From Paraburkholderia diazotrophica (GTDB lineage Bacteria; Pseudomonadota; Gammaproteobacteria; Burkholderiales; Burkholderiaceae): 50,292 bases of DNA. The notes under the pieces are model-generated. The model worked only from the letters and a program-made list of their open reading frames with translations. It was not told where the DNA came from and made no database searches. How positions within the stretch are numbered: position 1 is the stretch's first letter; each line of letters begins with the position of its first letter. The DNA lies in the NCBI RefSeq assembly GCF_900108945.1, contig NZ_FNYE01000051.1:1-50292 (forward strand). The letters are read 5' to 3'. A program made the translations under genes and the position numbers. Positions 8,961 to 18,210 of this stretch are shown piece after piece.

Positions 8961-9497
8961 TCACGCGGCCTTCAGCCAGTTCTCCATCAGCGGCCCTTGC
9001 GTGCCGAGCACGGGATCGCTGTGCGGAAACGGCAGCGCCTCCATCGCGATGCGTTCCTTTTCAGTCAGCGCTTCGCGCCGGATGTCCCATTGCTGCCCCG
9101 GCGGATACGCGCCGACGACCAGCAGCGGCCCGCTCGACGATTCGAGGCAATGGCCCGTGCCTGCGGGCAGCAGGATCACGTCGCCTGTTTCCAGATGCAC
9201 GACGCGCCCGCCCGGTCCGCCGACGATCACATCGGCGGTGCCACCTGCGATACCGAGCACCTCATGGGCCGAAGAATGAAAGTGGTGATAGTCGAAGATG
9301 CCGTTGCGCCATTTCGGCGGCCAGCCGTTGCGCGTGAACATCGCTTCGAACGTGGAGGCGAGCTTGTCGCCGTCGCCCGGATCGTCCCGCACGTCGCGAT
9401 ACAGGATGACGGGCAGATGCCCGTTGTTCGGCACCCAGTCGCGCGGGCCGAGCCTGAATGCGTCGGCATGCACCGCGCCCCTCGAATGTGCTTGCAT
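8961..9497 (-). CDS. Cupin domain protein (YjlB-like)
   Basis: A 178-residue single-domain cupin. The first conserved motif is around DYHHFHSSAHEVLGIAGG (His cluster plus Glu) and the second around LETGDVILLPAGTGHCLE, as in the YjlB-like cupins whose function is not known. The start at 9497 has GAGGAG upstream on the minus strand; an alternative at 9560 would add 21 residues with no support. Cytosolic. Its promoter would be in the 304-base gap it shares with the divergent GGDEF-EAL gene. Confidence 0.85.
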   Translation of the reverse strand: MQAHSRGAVHADAFRLGPRDWVPNNGHLPVILYRDVRDDPGDGDKLASTFEAMFTRNGWPPKWRNGIFDYHHFHSSAHEVLGIAGGTADVIVGGPGGRVVHLETGDVILLPAGTGHCLESSSGPLLVVGAYPPGQQWDIRREALTEKERIAMEALPFPHSDPVLGTQGPLMENWLKAA

Positions 9498-9801
9498 GTC
9501 TGCTCCTCGAAACGGTGCGCCGCGCAAGCGAACGGAAACGATCAGTCGCCTGAGCGGCACGGACGTTAGCTAAACAGCAAGTGCCGTTCCGCAGCAATCA
9601 GGGCAAAACCGAATCGCGAAGACCTTTGTGCAAACGTTTCCGGGCTGTGTCGCCGATGGTATTTGCGGGTCAGATATATCAAGTTTGCTTTCGCTTTCGT
9701 CGATATAACAGGCTTGCATGGGATGGGAGCAAGCGCGAAAGAGCAAATTCCCGTCGACACCAACGACGAATAACAATTCTGGACGGCGCGAGGGCTGATT
9801 T
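9498..9801. other. 304-base divergent promoter region, cupin / GGDEF-EAL
   Basis: No gene. The part 9655-9730 is more AT-rich than its surroundings and probably holds the promoter of the GGDEF-EAL gene; I cannot fix promoter boxes with confidence. Confidence 0.4.
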
Positions 9802-12636
9802 ATGTGGAATGCCGGTCTGTCGGTAAGCGGAACGGAGGCGCAATCGATCGACGATGCGGCGCGCGCCGTCGACGCGCTCGGCGCATCGTGGGCGTGGTAT
9901 CGCGCGGGCCAGCAGCTCGAACTGGTGCGCGAGGGCGCGACGCGTTTTGACTGGCCGCGCACGATCGTGCCCGCGATGCTGCACGATGCGTGCGCCGAGT
10001 ATGAATGGGTCGCGTGGCCCACGGGGCGCAGCGAGCTTGCGCTCGGCTGGCTGCTCGCGCCTGCCGCATTCGCATCCGATGCGCGGCTTGCCGCGCTCGC
10101 TCGCGCGATCGGCGAACAGATGCAGACAGATGCGCTGCTGCGCGCGCAGAACGTGCAGCGCGTGCTGTACGACATCGCGTATCTCGCGAGTTCGATCAGC
10201 GAGCGCACCGAATTCCTGCAGGCGATTCACGAGCGGCTCGGCACGCTGATCGACGCAGAGAACTTCTATCTCGCGCTATACGACCGCGAGACGGGCGCCG
10301 TCACGTACCCGTACTACGTCGACCTGATCGACACCGAGACCGTCGATACGAACCATATGGACATGGTCGACCCCGAGCGGCTGTCGCTGACGGGCTATGT
10401 GCTGACCACGGGCCAGCCGCTCCTGATCGACGAGAACGGCATTATCGAGGCGGCCGCGGTGGGGCGCTTTCACTGTGTCGGGCATCGGCCGAAGTTCTGG
10501 ATGGGCGCGCCGCTGAAGAACGCATCGGACGAAGTGTTCGGCATGTTGACGATGCAGGTCTACGACGCGTCGCGCATCTACAGCGCGGAGGACCGTGCGC
10601 TCTTTCTCGTCGTCGCGCGGCACGTGGCGATGGCGCTCGATCGCATTCTGCATCGCGTCGGACTCGAAGCCGAAGTGGCGCGCCGCACGGCCGAGCTGTC
10701 GCGTCTGAACGATACGCTGCGCGCCGAAATCGCCGAGCGTGAGCGCGCGCAGCATTTGCAGGCGGCGCTCTTCGAAATCGCGGAACTGTCGAGTCAATCC
10801 GTCGAGATCGGCAAGTTCTTTCGCAGCCTGCACGAGATCGTCGGCGGCTTGCTGTATGCGAAGAACTTCTATATCGCGCTGTTCGATCCCATCACGGCCG
10901 AAGTGTCGTTTCCGTATTACATCGACGAAACGCTGCGCGACGTGCCTGCGCCGCGCCGTGGCGAGCGCGGCCTCACCGAATACGTGATCCGTCGGCGCGT
11001 GGCGTGCCTGTTCGATACCGACGATGCCGTGCATCTCGTCAACGCGGGCGAGATCAGCCTGGACAGCGAGAACATCCGCTTGCGCTCGTGGCTCGGCGTG
11101 CCGATGTTCGACGGCGATGTCGTACGCGGCGTGCTCGTCGTGCAGAGCTATTCGTCGAGCGTGCGCTACGACGGGCGCGACCAGGAGCTGCTGACGTTTG
11201 TCTCGCGCCACATCGATACCGCGCTGTCGCGGCGGCGCGTCGCGGAAGCGCAGCACGCGGCGAATCTCGAACTCGAAGCGCGCGTGCTCGCGCGCACGCA
11301 GGAACTCGACGAGGCCAACGCGCGGCTGCTGCACGAGAACTATCACGACGCGTTGACGGGCCTGCCGAACCGCACGCATCTGTACGAGCGGCTCGAAGCG
11401 GCGTGGCATGGCTACAGCCGGCGCGGCGAGCCGCTGTCGGTGCTCTTTATCGACCTCGACCGCTTCAAGGTCATCAACGACAGTCTCGGCCATCTGTTCG
11501 GCGATGCATTGCTCGTCGAAGTGGCGGCGCGCCTGCGCAAATGCCTGCGGCGCGACGATCTGCTGGCGCGGCTGGGTGGCGACGAGTTTGCCGTCATCGT
11601 GCCGGGCGCGAGTCTGCAAACGGTGATGTTGCTTGCGGAGCGTATCCTCACGGCCTTCGATGCGCCGTTCAGCATCGACGAGCAGACGGTGTTCACGTCC
11701 TGCAGCGTCGGCGTCGTGAGCGCCGACAGCGCGTTCCATCTGAAGCCCGCCGATCTGCTGCGCGACGCCGATGCCGCGATGTATCGCGTGAAGAATCGCG
11801 GCCGCGACAGCTTTGCGGTGTTCAACCAGCAGATGCGCCGCGAGCTGTCGGATCAGATCGAAACGGAAGGCGCGCTGCGCAACGCGCTCAAGCGCGACGA
11901 CGAACTGGTGCCGTATTTCCAGCCGATCGTCGACATCGCGACGGGCGAACTCGTCGCGCTCGAAGCGCTGATCCGCTGGCGGCAGCCGAATGGCGAAATC
12001 TGGGCGCCGGGCCGCTTTTTGCCCGCCGTCGAAGGGCTCAAACTAATTGGCCGGCTCGACATGTACATGCTCACGCGCGTGGCCGAGATTCTGGCGCAGC
12101 GCGAGCATGTCGACTGGCCGCTCGTGCAGGTCAATCTGTCGAGCTACAGCATCACGCGCCCCGAGTTCGCGAACGAGCTGCTCGAATTGCTCAGGCGCTA
12201 CGACGTACACCCGTCGCGCATCTCGCTCGAACTGACGGAAGGCGCGCTGATCGCGGAGCCGGACCTTGCGCGCAACACGATGCAAAGTCTCGCGGACAAC
12301 GGCATGTGCGTCGTGCTCGACGACTTCGGCACGGGCTTTTCGTCGTTGAGCTATGTGCATCAGTATCGCTTTAGCGGCTTGAAGATCGATAAGTCGTTCG
12401 TGCTCGAACTGACGCAGAGCACGCGCAGCCGCGCGATCGTGCGTGCGATCGTGCGGATGGCGGAATCGCTCGAACTGACGGTGGTCGCCGAAGGCATCGA
12501 AGACGAGCCGACGCTCGAATTGCTGCGCACGATCGGCGCGGCGCACGGGCAGGGCTATCATCTCGCGCGGCCGATGTCGCTGGAAGACCTGATGTCGTCG
12601 CCGCTTGCGCCGTGCTCGAAGGCGCTCGAACAGTAG
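9802..12636 (+). CDS. GAF-GAF-GGDEF-EAL cyclic di-GMP enzyme
   Basis: A 944-residue cytosolic sensor protein that may both make and break cyclic di-GMP. In order: an N-terminal region of about 130 residues, a GAF domain (about 140-290), a coiled linker, a second related GAF domain (about 320-480), another coiled linker, a GGDEF domain (about 515-675) and an EAL domain (about 690-935). The cyclase site is intact (GGDEF at residues 592-596) and an RxxD inhibition-type site sits five residues before it. The EAL signature is at 721-723 and the later DDFGTGFSSLSY and KIDKSFV motifs are intact, so both activities are possible. The two GAF halves share FYLALYDR/FYIALFDP and PYYVD/PYYID motifs, pointing to an internal duplication. 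No membrane segments. GAGGG at 9790-9794 serves the start. Confidence 0.93.
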   Translation: MWNAGLSVSGTEAQSIDDAARAVDALGASWAWYRAGQQLELVREGATRFDWPRTIVPAMLHDACAEYEWVAWPTGRSELALGWLLAPAAFASDARLAALARAIGEQMQTDALLRAQNVQRVLYDIAYLASSISERTEFLQAIHERLGTLIDAENFYLALYDRETGAVTYPYYVDLIDTETVDTNHMDMVDPERLSLTGYVLTTGQPLLIDENGIIEAAAVGRFHCVGHRPKFWMGAPLKNASDEVFGMLTMQVYDASRIYSAEDRALFLVVARHVAMALDRILHRVGLEAEVARRTAELSRLNDTLRAEIAERERAQHLQAALFEIAELSSQSVEIGKFFRSLHEIVGGLLYAKNFYIALFDPITAEVSFPYYIDETLRDVPAPRRGERGLTEYVIRRRVACLFDTDDAVHLVNAGEISLDSENIRLRSWLGVPMFDGDVVRGVLVVQSYSSSVRYDGRDQELLTFVSRHIDTALSRRRVAEAQHAANLELEARVLARTQELDEANARLLHENYHDALTGLPNRTHLYERLEAAWHGYSRRGEPLSVLFIDLDRFKVINDSLGHLFGDALLVEVAARLRKCLRRDDLLARLGGDEFAVIVPGASLQTVMLLAERILTAFDAPFSIDEQTVFTSCSVGVVSADSAFHLKPADLLRDADAAMYRVKNRGRDSFAVFNQQMRRELSDQIETEGALRNALKRDDELVPYFQPIVDIATGELVALEALIRWRQPNGEIWAPGRFLPAVEGLKLIGRLDMYMLTRVAEILAQREHVDWPLVQVNLSSYSITRPEFANELLELLRRYDVHPSRISLELTEGALIAEPDLARNTMQSLADNGMCVVLDDFGTGFSSLSYVHQYRFSGLKIDKSFVLELTQSTRSRAIVRAIVRMAESLELTVVAEGIEDEPTLELLRTIGAAHGQGYHLARPMSLEDLMSSPLAPCSKALEQ

Positions 12637-12643
12637 TGCCGTT

Positions 12644-13228
12644 TTATGTGCGGGGGACGCGACCCATCAGATAGAACTCGTCGTTGGGCCGCATCGAGAT
12701 CACGTTCGCCATCCGGTTCGACAAGCCGAAGAACGCGGTGATCGCGGCGATGTCCCAGATGTCGGCATCGCTGAATCCGTGGCCGCGCAGCGTGGCGAAA
12801 TCGTCTTCGTTCACCGACGCCGAATCGCGGCACACCTTGACTGCGAAATCGAGCATCGCTTTCTGGCGCGGCGTGATGTCGGCCTTGCGGTAATTGACTG
12901 CGATCTGATCCGCGAGCAGCGGCGCTTTTTCGTAGATGCGCAGAATGGCGCCGTGCGCGACGACGCAATACAGGCACTCGTTTATGGCGCTCGTCGCGAC
13001 GACGATCATTTCGCGCTCGGCTTTCGTGAGGTTGCCTTCCTTCAGCATCAACGCATCGTGATAGGCGAAGAACGCGCGGAATTCGTCGGGCCGGTGCGCG
13101 AGCGTCAGGAACACGTTGGGCACGAAGCCGGCCTTGTCCTGGACTTCGAGAATCCGCGCGCGGATGTCGTCGGGCCATTCGGCCGGTGCGGGGACCGGGT
13201 AGCGGCTGATGGGGATGGGGTTTGTCAT
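12644..13228 (-). CDS. Peroxidase-related / AhpD-like carboxymuconolactone decarboxylase family protein
   Basis: A 194-residue all-helical protein of the AhpD-like family, peroxidase-related subgroup. The redox motif is in NECLYCVVAH (C-x-x-C followed by His three residues on), preceded by the typical LTKAEREMIVVATSA. The second half has DIWDIAAITAFFGLSNRMAN. Such proteins reduce peroxides or act as small thiol oxidoreductases in the cytoplasm. It converges with the GGDEF-EAL gene, seven bases apart. Confidence 0.85.
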   Translation of the reverse strand: MTNPIPISRYPVPAPAEWPDDIRARILEVQDKAGFVPNVFLTLAHRPDEFRAFFAYHDALMLKEGNLTKAEREMIVVATSAINECLYCVVAHGAILRIYEKAPLLADQIAVNYRKADITPRQKAMLDFAVKVCRDSASVNEDDFATLRGHGFSDADIWDIAAITAFFGLSNRMANVISMRPNDEFYLMGRVPRT

Positions 13229-13645
13229 GGCGTGTCTCCTTTCTGTTCTGTCTGCGACGCTCTATTGTCGGCGTTTCTCGGTTGCCGCAGGCATGCGCGT
13301 ATGCGGTTTATGTCTGCGGTGTCCGCACTACGCAAGGAGTTCGCATCTCCCCGACGCCCACTTGCTACGCGGGCCGGTTGGGCGCGCGGACAATGCAAAT
13401 CGTTGTGCAAACGAATCGGCCCGAGCGGGCGTGACGGAAGAGAGACAAATGTTCCGCCACGCTCGGTTTTGTGTTGTGACAATAAATGACAGTTTTTCGG
13501 GCCGGAAGCCATTGATCCGCGCCTCGCAGCGAGGTTATAAGGCGAGATGGCTCGTAACGGGTCCACATCGCGGCCCGCGTCGGCTTTGCTCCTAGCCCTT
13601 CGGGCCGCGTCTCCCACGAAAGACAGCAAGGAGGCGCGCCTATTC
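13229..13645. other. 417-base divergent promoter region at the left edge of the toxin islet
   Basis: Lies between the AhpD-like gene and the 953-residue hydrolase. No gene is supported; frames open here are antisense or unconserved. The base composition is mixed. A possible longer N-terminus of the hydrolase (ATG at 13547) would read into this gap, but lacks a ribosome site. Confidence 0.45.
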
Positions 13646-16507
13646 ATGGCGACACATCACGGTCATCCGCATCACCCTGCCGCGCCAGCAGCGCCCGCAA
13701 GCCCGCCGCCGCCACAATGGCAACCCCTTAACTGGAGCTTTCCTTTTGCTCCTGTTAGCGGCAATGAAGCCGATCCGCAAACCTGGCTCAGTTCCTTGGC
13801 GAATTCGGATGGCGGGTTCTATCCGCTCGGTTCGAACGGCATGTATCACGGCGGCATCCACTTTGACGCGGGCACGGGCGGCAAGCTCAAGCAGGGCGAT
13901 GGCGTCAGGGCCATCGCCGATGGCGAGGTAGTGGCGTACCGCCTGGATTCCACTTATCCCGAACTGACATATCCGACCACGCCGCCGCGTTACGCGCTGT
14001 ACTCGACGGGATTCGTGCTGATCCGCCATAGGCTTGTGTTACCGCCTGAACCAGACAAGCAAGGCACATCATCAACGGCAGCAACCGCGGCTTCGGGTGC
14101 GTCCGCAACGACGGCCAGCAGCCCGCAGGCTTACCAGCCGCCCGCCGATGAGGTGCTGGAGTTCTACAGCCTGTACATGCATCAGCTTGACTGGAAGGGA
14201 TATCAGGACGCGCGGACGGGGGGCGGCAACGCGTCTGCATCGTCGATCCATTCTCTGCCATTCTGGCAAGGCGACAAGCATTTTCGTGTAGGCGGCAAGG
14301 CGAACGACCGCCAGGCCCAGCTCCGGCAACTCGATCCAACGCTGAACTTTGGTTCACCTTCGGGCCTGCTGAATGAGGCCACCCTGGCTGGCGGCACGCT
14401 GTCAGGCCCGGCCCCGGATAGCATGGATACGCTATCAACGTATCCCGACAAGGTGCGCTATACCGTGCCGCCAGCCAGCCCGGCAGACGCTTCGCAGAAT
14501 GCCGGTACGCCCCAGACCGGCGTCCACATCTGCGACCACGCCAATGGGACGGTAATCGGACTATTGCCACGAGGCGGCGAATTGAGCGTCGTCGGCAATG
14601 TCGCGAAAGGCTGGGCGCTGATCGCGACTATCACGAAGGGTATCCCAGTGGCCGCCATCGCTGGCGGGACACCCGATCCGCGCGCTGCGACGGGCTGGGT
14701 CAATCTTGATGAACTCGACGCGGTGATCGATCCGAAGCCGCTTGATGCGGTGGTCGTGCTTGACAAGCCGTTCCCTGTCAAGGCGGGCGACGTGGTGGGC
14801 TACCTGGGCGAGTACCAGGATCCCACAGAAGCGAGCATGCTGCCGCCGAAGCGGGAGCATCCGCTGCTGCACGTCGAGGTTTTTGCTGGTGCGCAGATCA
14901 AGAACTTTATTGGCAAGAGTCAGGAACGGGCGAAGAAGCTGCCGGATAAACCGCTGCTGCTGATCCAGCAAGGCGCGAAGCTTGTGAAACCGGCCGATCC
15001 GCAAAGTAATGACGGGCTCAAAGGGCTGACGCTTGCTCTTGCAACTGGCAAACAGGGCGATCCGGGCAAGGGGTTATGGGCGAAGGTTCAGCCAACGAAG
15101 CTTGCGGCGCAGCCGTCAACACACGGCCGCGGGCACAACCATAACCATCCCGCCAGCGGTACGCCCGTAGGCGATCCGCTCTGGGTTGAGCGCACCAAGT
15201 ATGCGGGCAAGGTTGCCAGTGGGCCGGTGCCGACCTGGGCAGCATTTCCGTTGCAGCTTGCCAACGCCGAAGGTCCGGCTGTCGGATACCAGCAGGTGTT
15301 TCCGCGCGCCCAGCTTGACGAGGGGCGCGAGATCGACCGGGCGACCGACGATCAGGGTACGCAATGGTGGTCAATTACGGCGGGCGACGATGAGGGCAGG
15401 ACGATTACGCGATGGGTGTGCGAGAAAAACCACCCGGATACGCTCTGGGAAAGTCCGTGGGCATGGCCCGGGTTTGATACGGTCGATACCACCAGCATTC
15501 CGCTGCTCGATATGTACCGGCGCAACCTCTTCGAAGCGAAACGCCTGATCGAAGGTGACGATGAGAAGGAATTCAGTACCGTTGCCGCGACGGTCAATGC
15601 GGGGCAATTCATCGGCAAGCTGGAGAAGGCCGCGAAGCGCCAGGGCGACGGCAAGGGGAACGTGGTTCCGGCTGACCTGAGGAACGCGCTAACCGTGCGG
15701 TGGCTGGCAGAAGCCGTCTCGCATGTGATCTTTCGCTACGAAAGTGAATGGGGCGGCGATATGGGCAAGTGGGAAAAATTCCTGCCGCTTATGGGGGAAC
15801 TCGGTAAGCCCACCTGGACCACCGAAATGGAACGCATCAAGAAGTTGCAATGGTGGGACAAGGTGAAGGCCGTCAAGGACTTCCCGGCTGATCCTGACGT
15901 GTGGCACATGCACCCGATTGGGTTGTTGGGGAATTTTTTCCAAAACAGTACGGAAAGTTGTGATTGTGCTGCCCCGTTCAAGAAAATCTCAAAAATCATT
16001 CTTCGACATGAAGGCGGATACGTGAATAGGAGCGACGACAAGGGCGGTCCTACGAACCACGGTATTGCGTGGTCCACATGGCAAAAGTATGCGGAAGAAG
16101 ATGTAGGCGTAGCACCCACGCTTGATAACTTGAAAAAGTTAATGGAACAGCAAGCCGAGGCTATTTATCTGAAGCGCTATTGGCAGCCAAAAGGTTATTG
16201 CGGATTTAAGGATGAGCGTGTGGCGTTAATGTCTTACGATTGGAGTATAACTTCTGGCGGAGCCGCATTGCAGATTCAAAAATTGCTAAACCAGAAGTAT
16301 CATTCAAATCTCGTAGAGGATGGCGGCATGGGAAAACAAACGGTCAATGCCATCAATGCCATTCCCGATCAGGAGGCGTTGCTTCAAGACATAGCATCGA
16401 TTAGGCGTCGATATTACACGAATCTCACAATCAAGGATCCTGGTCAGATTGGCAACCTTAAGGGGTGGCTGAATAGAGTTAATGATTGCCTACAGGTGCA
16501 AGTATGA
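13646..16507 (+). CDS. Large peptidoglycan hydrolase, M23-like N-terminus and GH108 lysozyme C-terminus; candidate T6SS effector
   Basis: A 953-residue protein predicted to cut peptidoglycan. After a His/Pro-rich head comes an M23-like segment (MYHGGIHFDAG at residues 66-76, then VRAIADGEVVAYR) whose second half with LHVEVF appears only around residue 410; the usual HxH is changed (first His is Leu), so peptidase activity is uncertain. An SH3-like module lies between. The C-terminal 170 residues are a GH108 muramidase: HEGGY with the catalytic Glu at residue 789, GGPTNHGI, and the peptidoglycan-binding end with GGMGKQTVNAIN. There is no signal peptide, which fits delivery by a type VI secretion system, though none of its genes is in the window. 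The start at 13646 follows AAGGAGG at 13628-13634. The stop overlaps the next start (ATGA). Base composition drops toward AT beyond about 15940, suggesting the lysozyme end was acquired separately. Confidence 0.85.
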   Translation: MATHHGHPHHPAAPAAPASPPPPQWQPLNWSFPFAPVSGNEADPQTWLSSLANSDGGFYPLGSNGMYHGGIHFDAGTGGKLKQGDGVRAIADGEVVAYRLDSTYPELTYPTTPPRYALYSTGFVLIRHRLVLPPEPDKQGTSSTAATAASGASATTASSPQAYQPPADEVLEFYSLYMHQLDWKGYQDARTGGGNASASSIHSLPFWQGDKHFRVGGKANDRQAQLRQLDPTLNFGSPSGLLNEATLAGGTLSGPAPDSMDTLSTYPDKVRYTVPPASPADASQNAGTPQTGVHICDHANGTVIGLLPRGGELSVVGNVAKGWALIATITKGIPVAAIAGGTPDPRAATGWVNLDELDAVIDPKPLDAVVVLDKPFPVKAGDVVGYLGEYQDPTEASMLPPKREHPLLHVEVFAGAQIKNFIGKSQERAKKLPDKPLLLIQQGAKLVKPADPQSNDGLKGLTLALATGKQGDPGKGLWAKVQPTKLAAQPSTHGRGHNHNHPASGTPVGDPLWVERTKYAGKVASGPVPTWAAFPLQLANAEGPAVGYQQVFPRAQLDEGREIDRATDDQGTQWWSITAGDDEGRTITRWVCEKNHPDTLWESPWAWPGFDTVDTTSIPLLDMYRRNLFEAKRLIEGDDEKEFSTVAATVNAGQFIGKLEKAAKRQGDGKGNVVPADLRNALTVRWLAEAVSHVIFRYESEWGGDMGKWEKFLPLMGELGKPTWTTEMERIKKLQWWDKVKAVKDFPADPDVWHMHPIGLLGNFFQNSTESCDCAAPFKKISKIILRHEGGYVNRSDDKGGPTNHGIAWSTWQKYAEEDVGVAPTLDNLKKLMEQQAEAIYLKRYWQPKGYCGFKDERVALMSYDWSITSGGAALQIQKLLNQKYHSNLVEDGGMGKQTVNAINAIPDQEALLQDIASIRRRYYTNLTIKDPGQIGNLKGWLNRVNDCLQVQV

Positions 16508-17163
16508 GCATGCGTAGATGCGCTACCCTTTTTATGCCCCTAGTAGGCATTTTGCTCTTTCATTCGATGTCATGGGCGGCGGATGCCAAATTTTCAGGCG
16601 ATTGGGAATATGTGGAACGTGTGGCGGGAGCAACTAAGCCATATCTGACCTTTGAGATAAAGCTCCACGAAGCACGTGATGGCACAGTGACAGGCTCATA
16701 CTGCTTTATCACGGAGAATGGAAATCGAATTGATTGTGACGTGGACGGAACTGAAAATATTTCAGGGCACGTGCAACAGGACGGGCGGCATGCGGAAGTT
16801 CGCTTTTACTCGTTTTTCGGAGCAAAAGATGGATTTGCAGACTTGACTAGCTATGACGACACACTGACGTGGAAGGTTACACAAAATCCGAAGGGTGATT
16901 TTTTTTATGGTCCTTACTCGGTAAATCTCACACAAAAACGAGCCGATGCCCGCCAAGGTCAGCGTAAGGTAGTTGTGGATAAAGCATTCTTGTATCCTAC
17001 GTCTTCAGAAACGAAGGTTAAAACATATGTTGTAAAAGGGGAGTATGTCAGGTTAATAACTATTTCAGATGATTTGAAGTTCTGGAAAATTTCATATTCC
17101 GAGAAAAATGGCGTCACCATAGAGCGCTGGATCGATTGCAGCGCCATCAATTTCTGTCCTTGA
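16504..17163 (+). CDS. Exported protein, candidate immunity to the upstream muramidase
   Basis: A 219-residue protein with a Sec signal (MSMRRCATLFMPLVGILLFH then SMSWA, cleavage before ADAKFSGD), so the mature part is periplasmic, where a peptidoglycan hydrolase would act. I do not recognise a domain; it looks rich in beta strands and has cysteines in SYCF and IDCDV and a C-terminal pair in the CSAINFC tail. ATG 16504 overlaps the TGA of the hydrolase, indicating translational coupling and a stoichiometric partnership. AT-rich codon use matches the end of the hydrolase but not the flanking core genes. Immunity is inferred from this arrangement only. Confidence 0.7.
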   Translation: MSMRRCATLFMPLVGILLFHSMSWAADAKFSGDWEYVERVAGATKPYLTFEIKLHEARDGTVTGSYCFITENGNRIDCDVDGTENISGHVQQDGRHAEVRFYSFFGAKDGFADLTSYDDTLTWKVTQNPKGDFFYGPYSVNLTQKRADARQGQRKVVVDKAFLYPTSSETKVKTYVVKGEYVRLITISDDLKFWKISYSEKNGVTIERWIDCSAINFCP

Positions 17164-17212
17164 GCCACCGTAGTCTCGGAGGCTTACAATTACTCATTCA
17201 ACCGTACAAATG

Positions 17213-17242
17213 CGCCGCCCACTGTTGCATCATCGGGCGGCG
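17213..17242. terminator. Hairpin after the first effector-immunity pair
   Basis: CGCCGCCC at 17213-17220 pairs with GGGCGGCG at 17235-17242 around a 14-base loop, 50 bases after the stop of the candidate immunity gene. No T tract follows, so termination is only probable. Confidence 0.45.
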
Positions 17243-17310
17243 TGTTGCACCGTTCCGAAATCGACCTAGCCTTTCAGCTTACGCAAGGTGACACCTGAGG
17301 GGGGCGCTGT

Positions 17311-18210
17311 TTGCGTCCTCTGTATGTCACGCGAGAAGTCCTCTTCCTAACACTACGCGATGCAAGCCGTGTTGTAATTCCGGCCCCTTGGGCGATGCGG
17401 TACGTGGAACCGGCCTTCTCCGGCGGTCTTGGGGCGGCGCTTTGCCTAGCTGCAGCACTCGGCAACGCCAAGCGCAGCGTTGTCGTCATGGCAATCTGGG
17501 ATGCAAAAAATACGGCACGCCGCGTTTCGCGTGCACTTGGGGGCGGCATGTCGTATGGCGTGATTCAATGGAACGCAGGTTCCGGAACATTAGCCCCAGT
17601 TCTATCAGCAATGCGAAGTGCCGATCCTACGTCCTTCAAGGCTGCGTTCCCAGCGTCATCGAACTACAACGCACTGGATAGCGCACTAACGAAGGGTAAT
17701 AGTGGGGATTTATATAATTGGGCAGTCAATCAGCAAGCTACAAATGCGAGCGGCTGGAAGGCGCCTTTCCAGAACTTGGCCCGGATTCAGGCGTTCAAAG
17801 ACATACAGGTCGCGACTGCCGTGCGTGAAAGACACCAGCATGTTATGGCTATGATTGAGTTTCTGCGATCCTTGTCATCCGATTTGATGAAGAATGTCGA
17901 ACTCGTTTCATATTGCGCGCTGTTCGATGTCGCGGTTCAGCAGCAATCGCTTAAGCCAGCCGCTGAGGCAATAAAGTCCAGAGTGGCGAGCGACCATCCG
18001 ACAAGTCAATCTGCTCTTGTCCGCATTGCAGTCGAAGAGCGAGCGAAGGCGGCAAAGCACGTATATGTGGCAGATTGCATGAGTGGGCGGATCGGAATTA
18101 TTCAGCAATCGCCATTCTCGTACACCGCCTATGGGCAAACGAGCCAAAGAACGAACGTGAATTTCAATCTCATTTCTCAGGATGCGCATGCATATGTTTG
18201 TAAAATCTAG
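17311..18210 (+). CDS. 5'-truncated lysozyme-like effector domain (orphan cassette)
   Basis: The frame is open for 299 codons, but only the part from ATG 17548 (residue 80) looks like a protein family: GGGMSYGVIQWNAGSGTL is the characteristic segment of a lysozyme/chitosanase-like domain seen in bacterial peptidoglycan-acting proteins, and the following 200 residues with SALVRIAVEERAKAAKH continue it. The residues ahead of it resemble nothing and have no clear ribosome site; the domain normally has further sequence, including its catalytic Glu, before the GMSYG motif. I therefore read this as an effector end that lost its front, or one with a frameshift near the G-rich run at 17539-17546. It overlaps the next gene by 23 bases. 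True start unknown; it may be non-functional. Confidence 0.55.
   Translation: MRPLYVTREVLFLTLRDASRVVIPAPWAMRYVEPAFSGGLGAALCLAAALGNAKRSVVVMAIWDAKNTARRVSRALGGGMSYGVIQWNAGSGTLAPVLSAMRSADPTSFKAAFPASSNYNALDSALTKGNSGDLYNWAVNQQATNASGWKAPFQNLARIQAFKDIQVATAVRERHQHVMAMIEFLRSLSSDLMKNVELVSYCALFDVAVQQQSLKPAAEAIKSRVASDHPTSQSALVRIAVEERAKAAKHVYVADCMSGRIGIIQQSPFSYTAYGQTSQRTNVNFNLISQDAHAYVCKI

Noticed and set aside
13547..13645. 33 extra residues at the front of the large hydrolase
   Set aside because: No ribosome site before 13547, while AAGGAGG lies well spaced before 13646; the extra residues look random.
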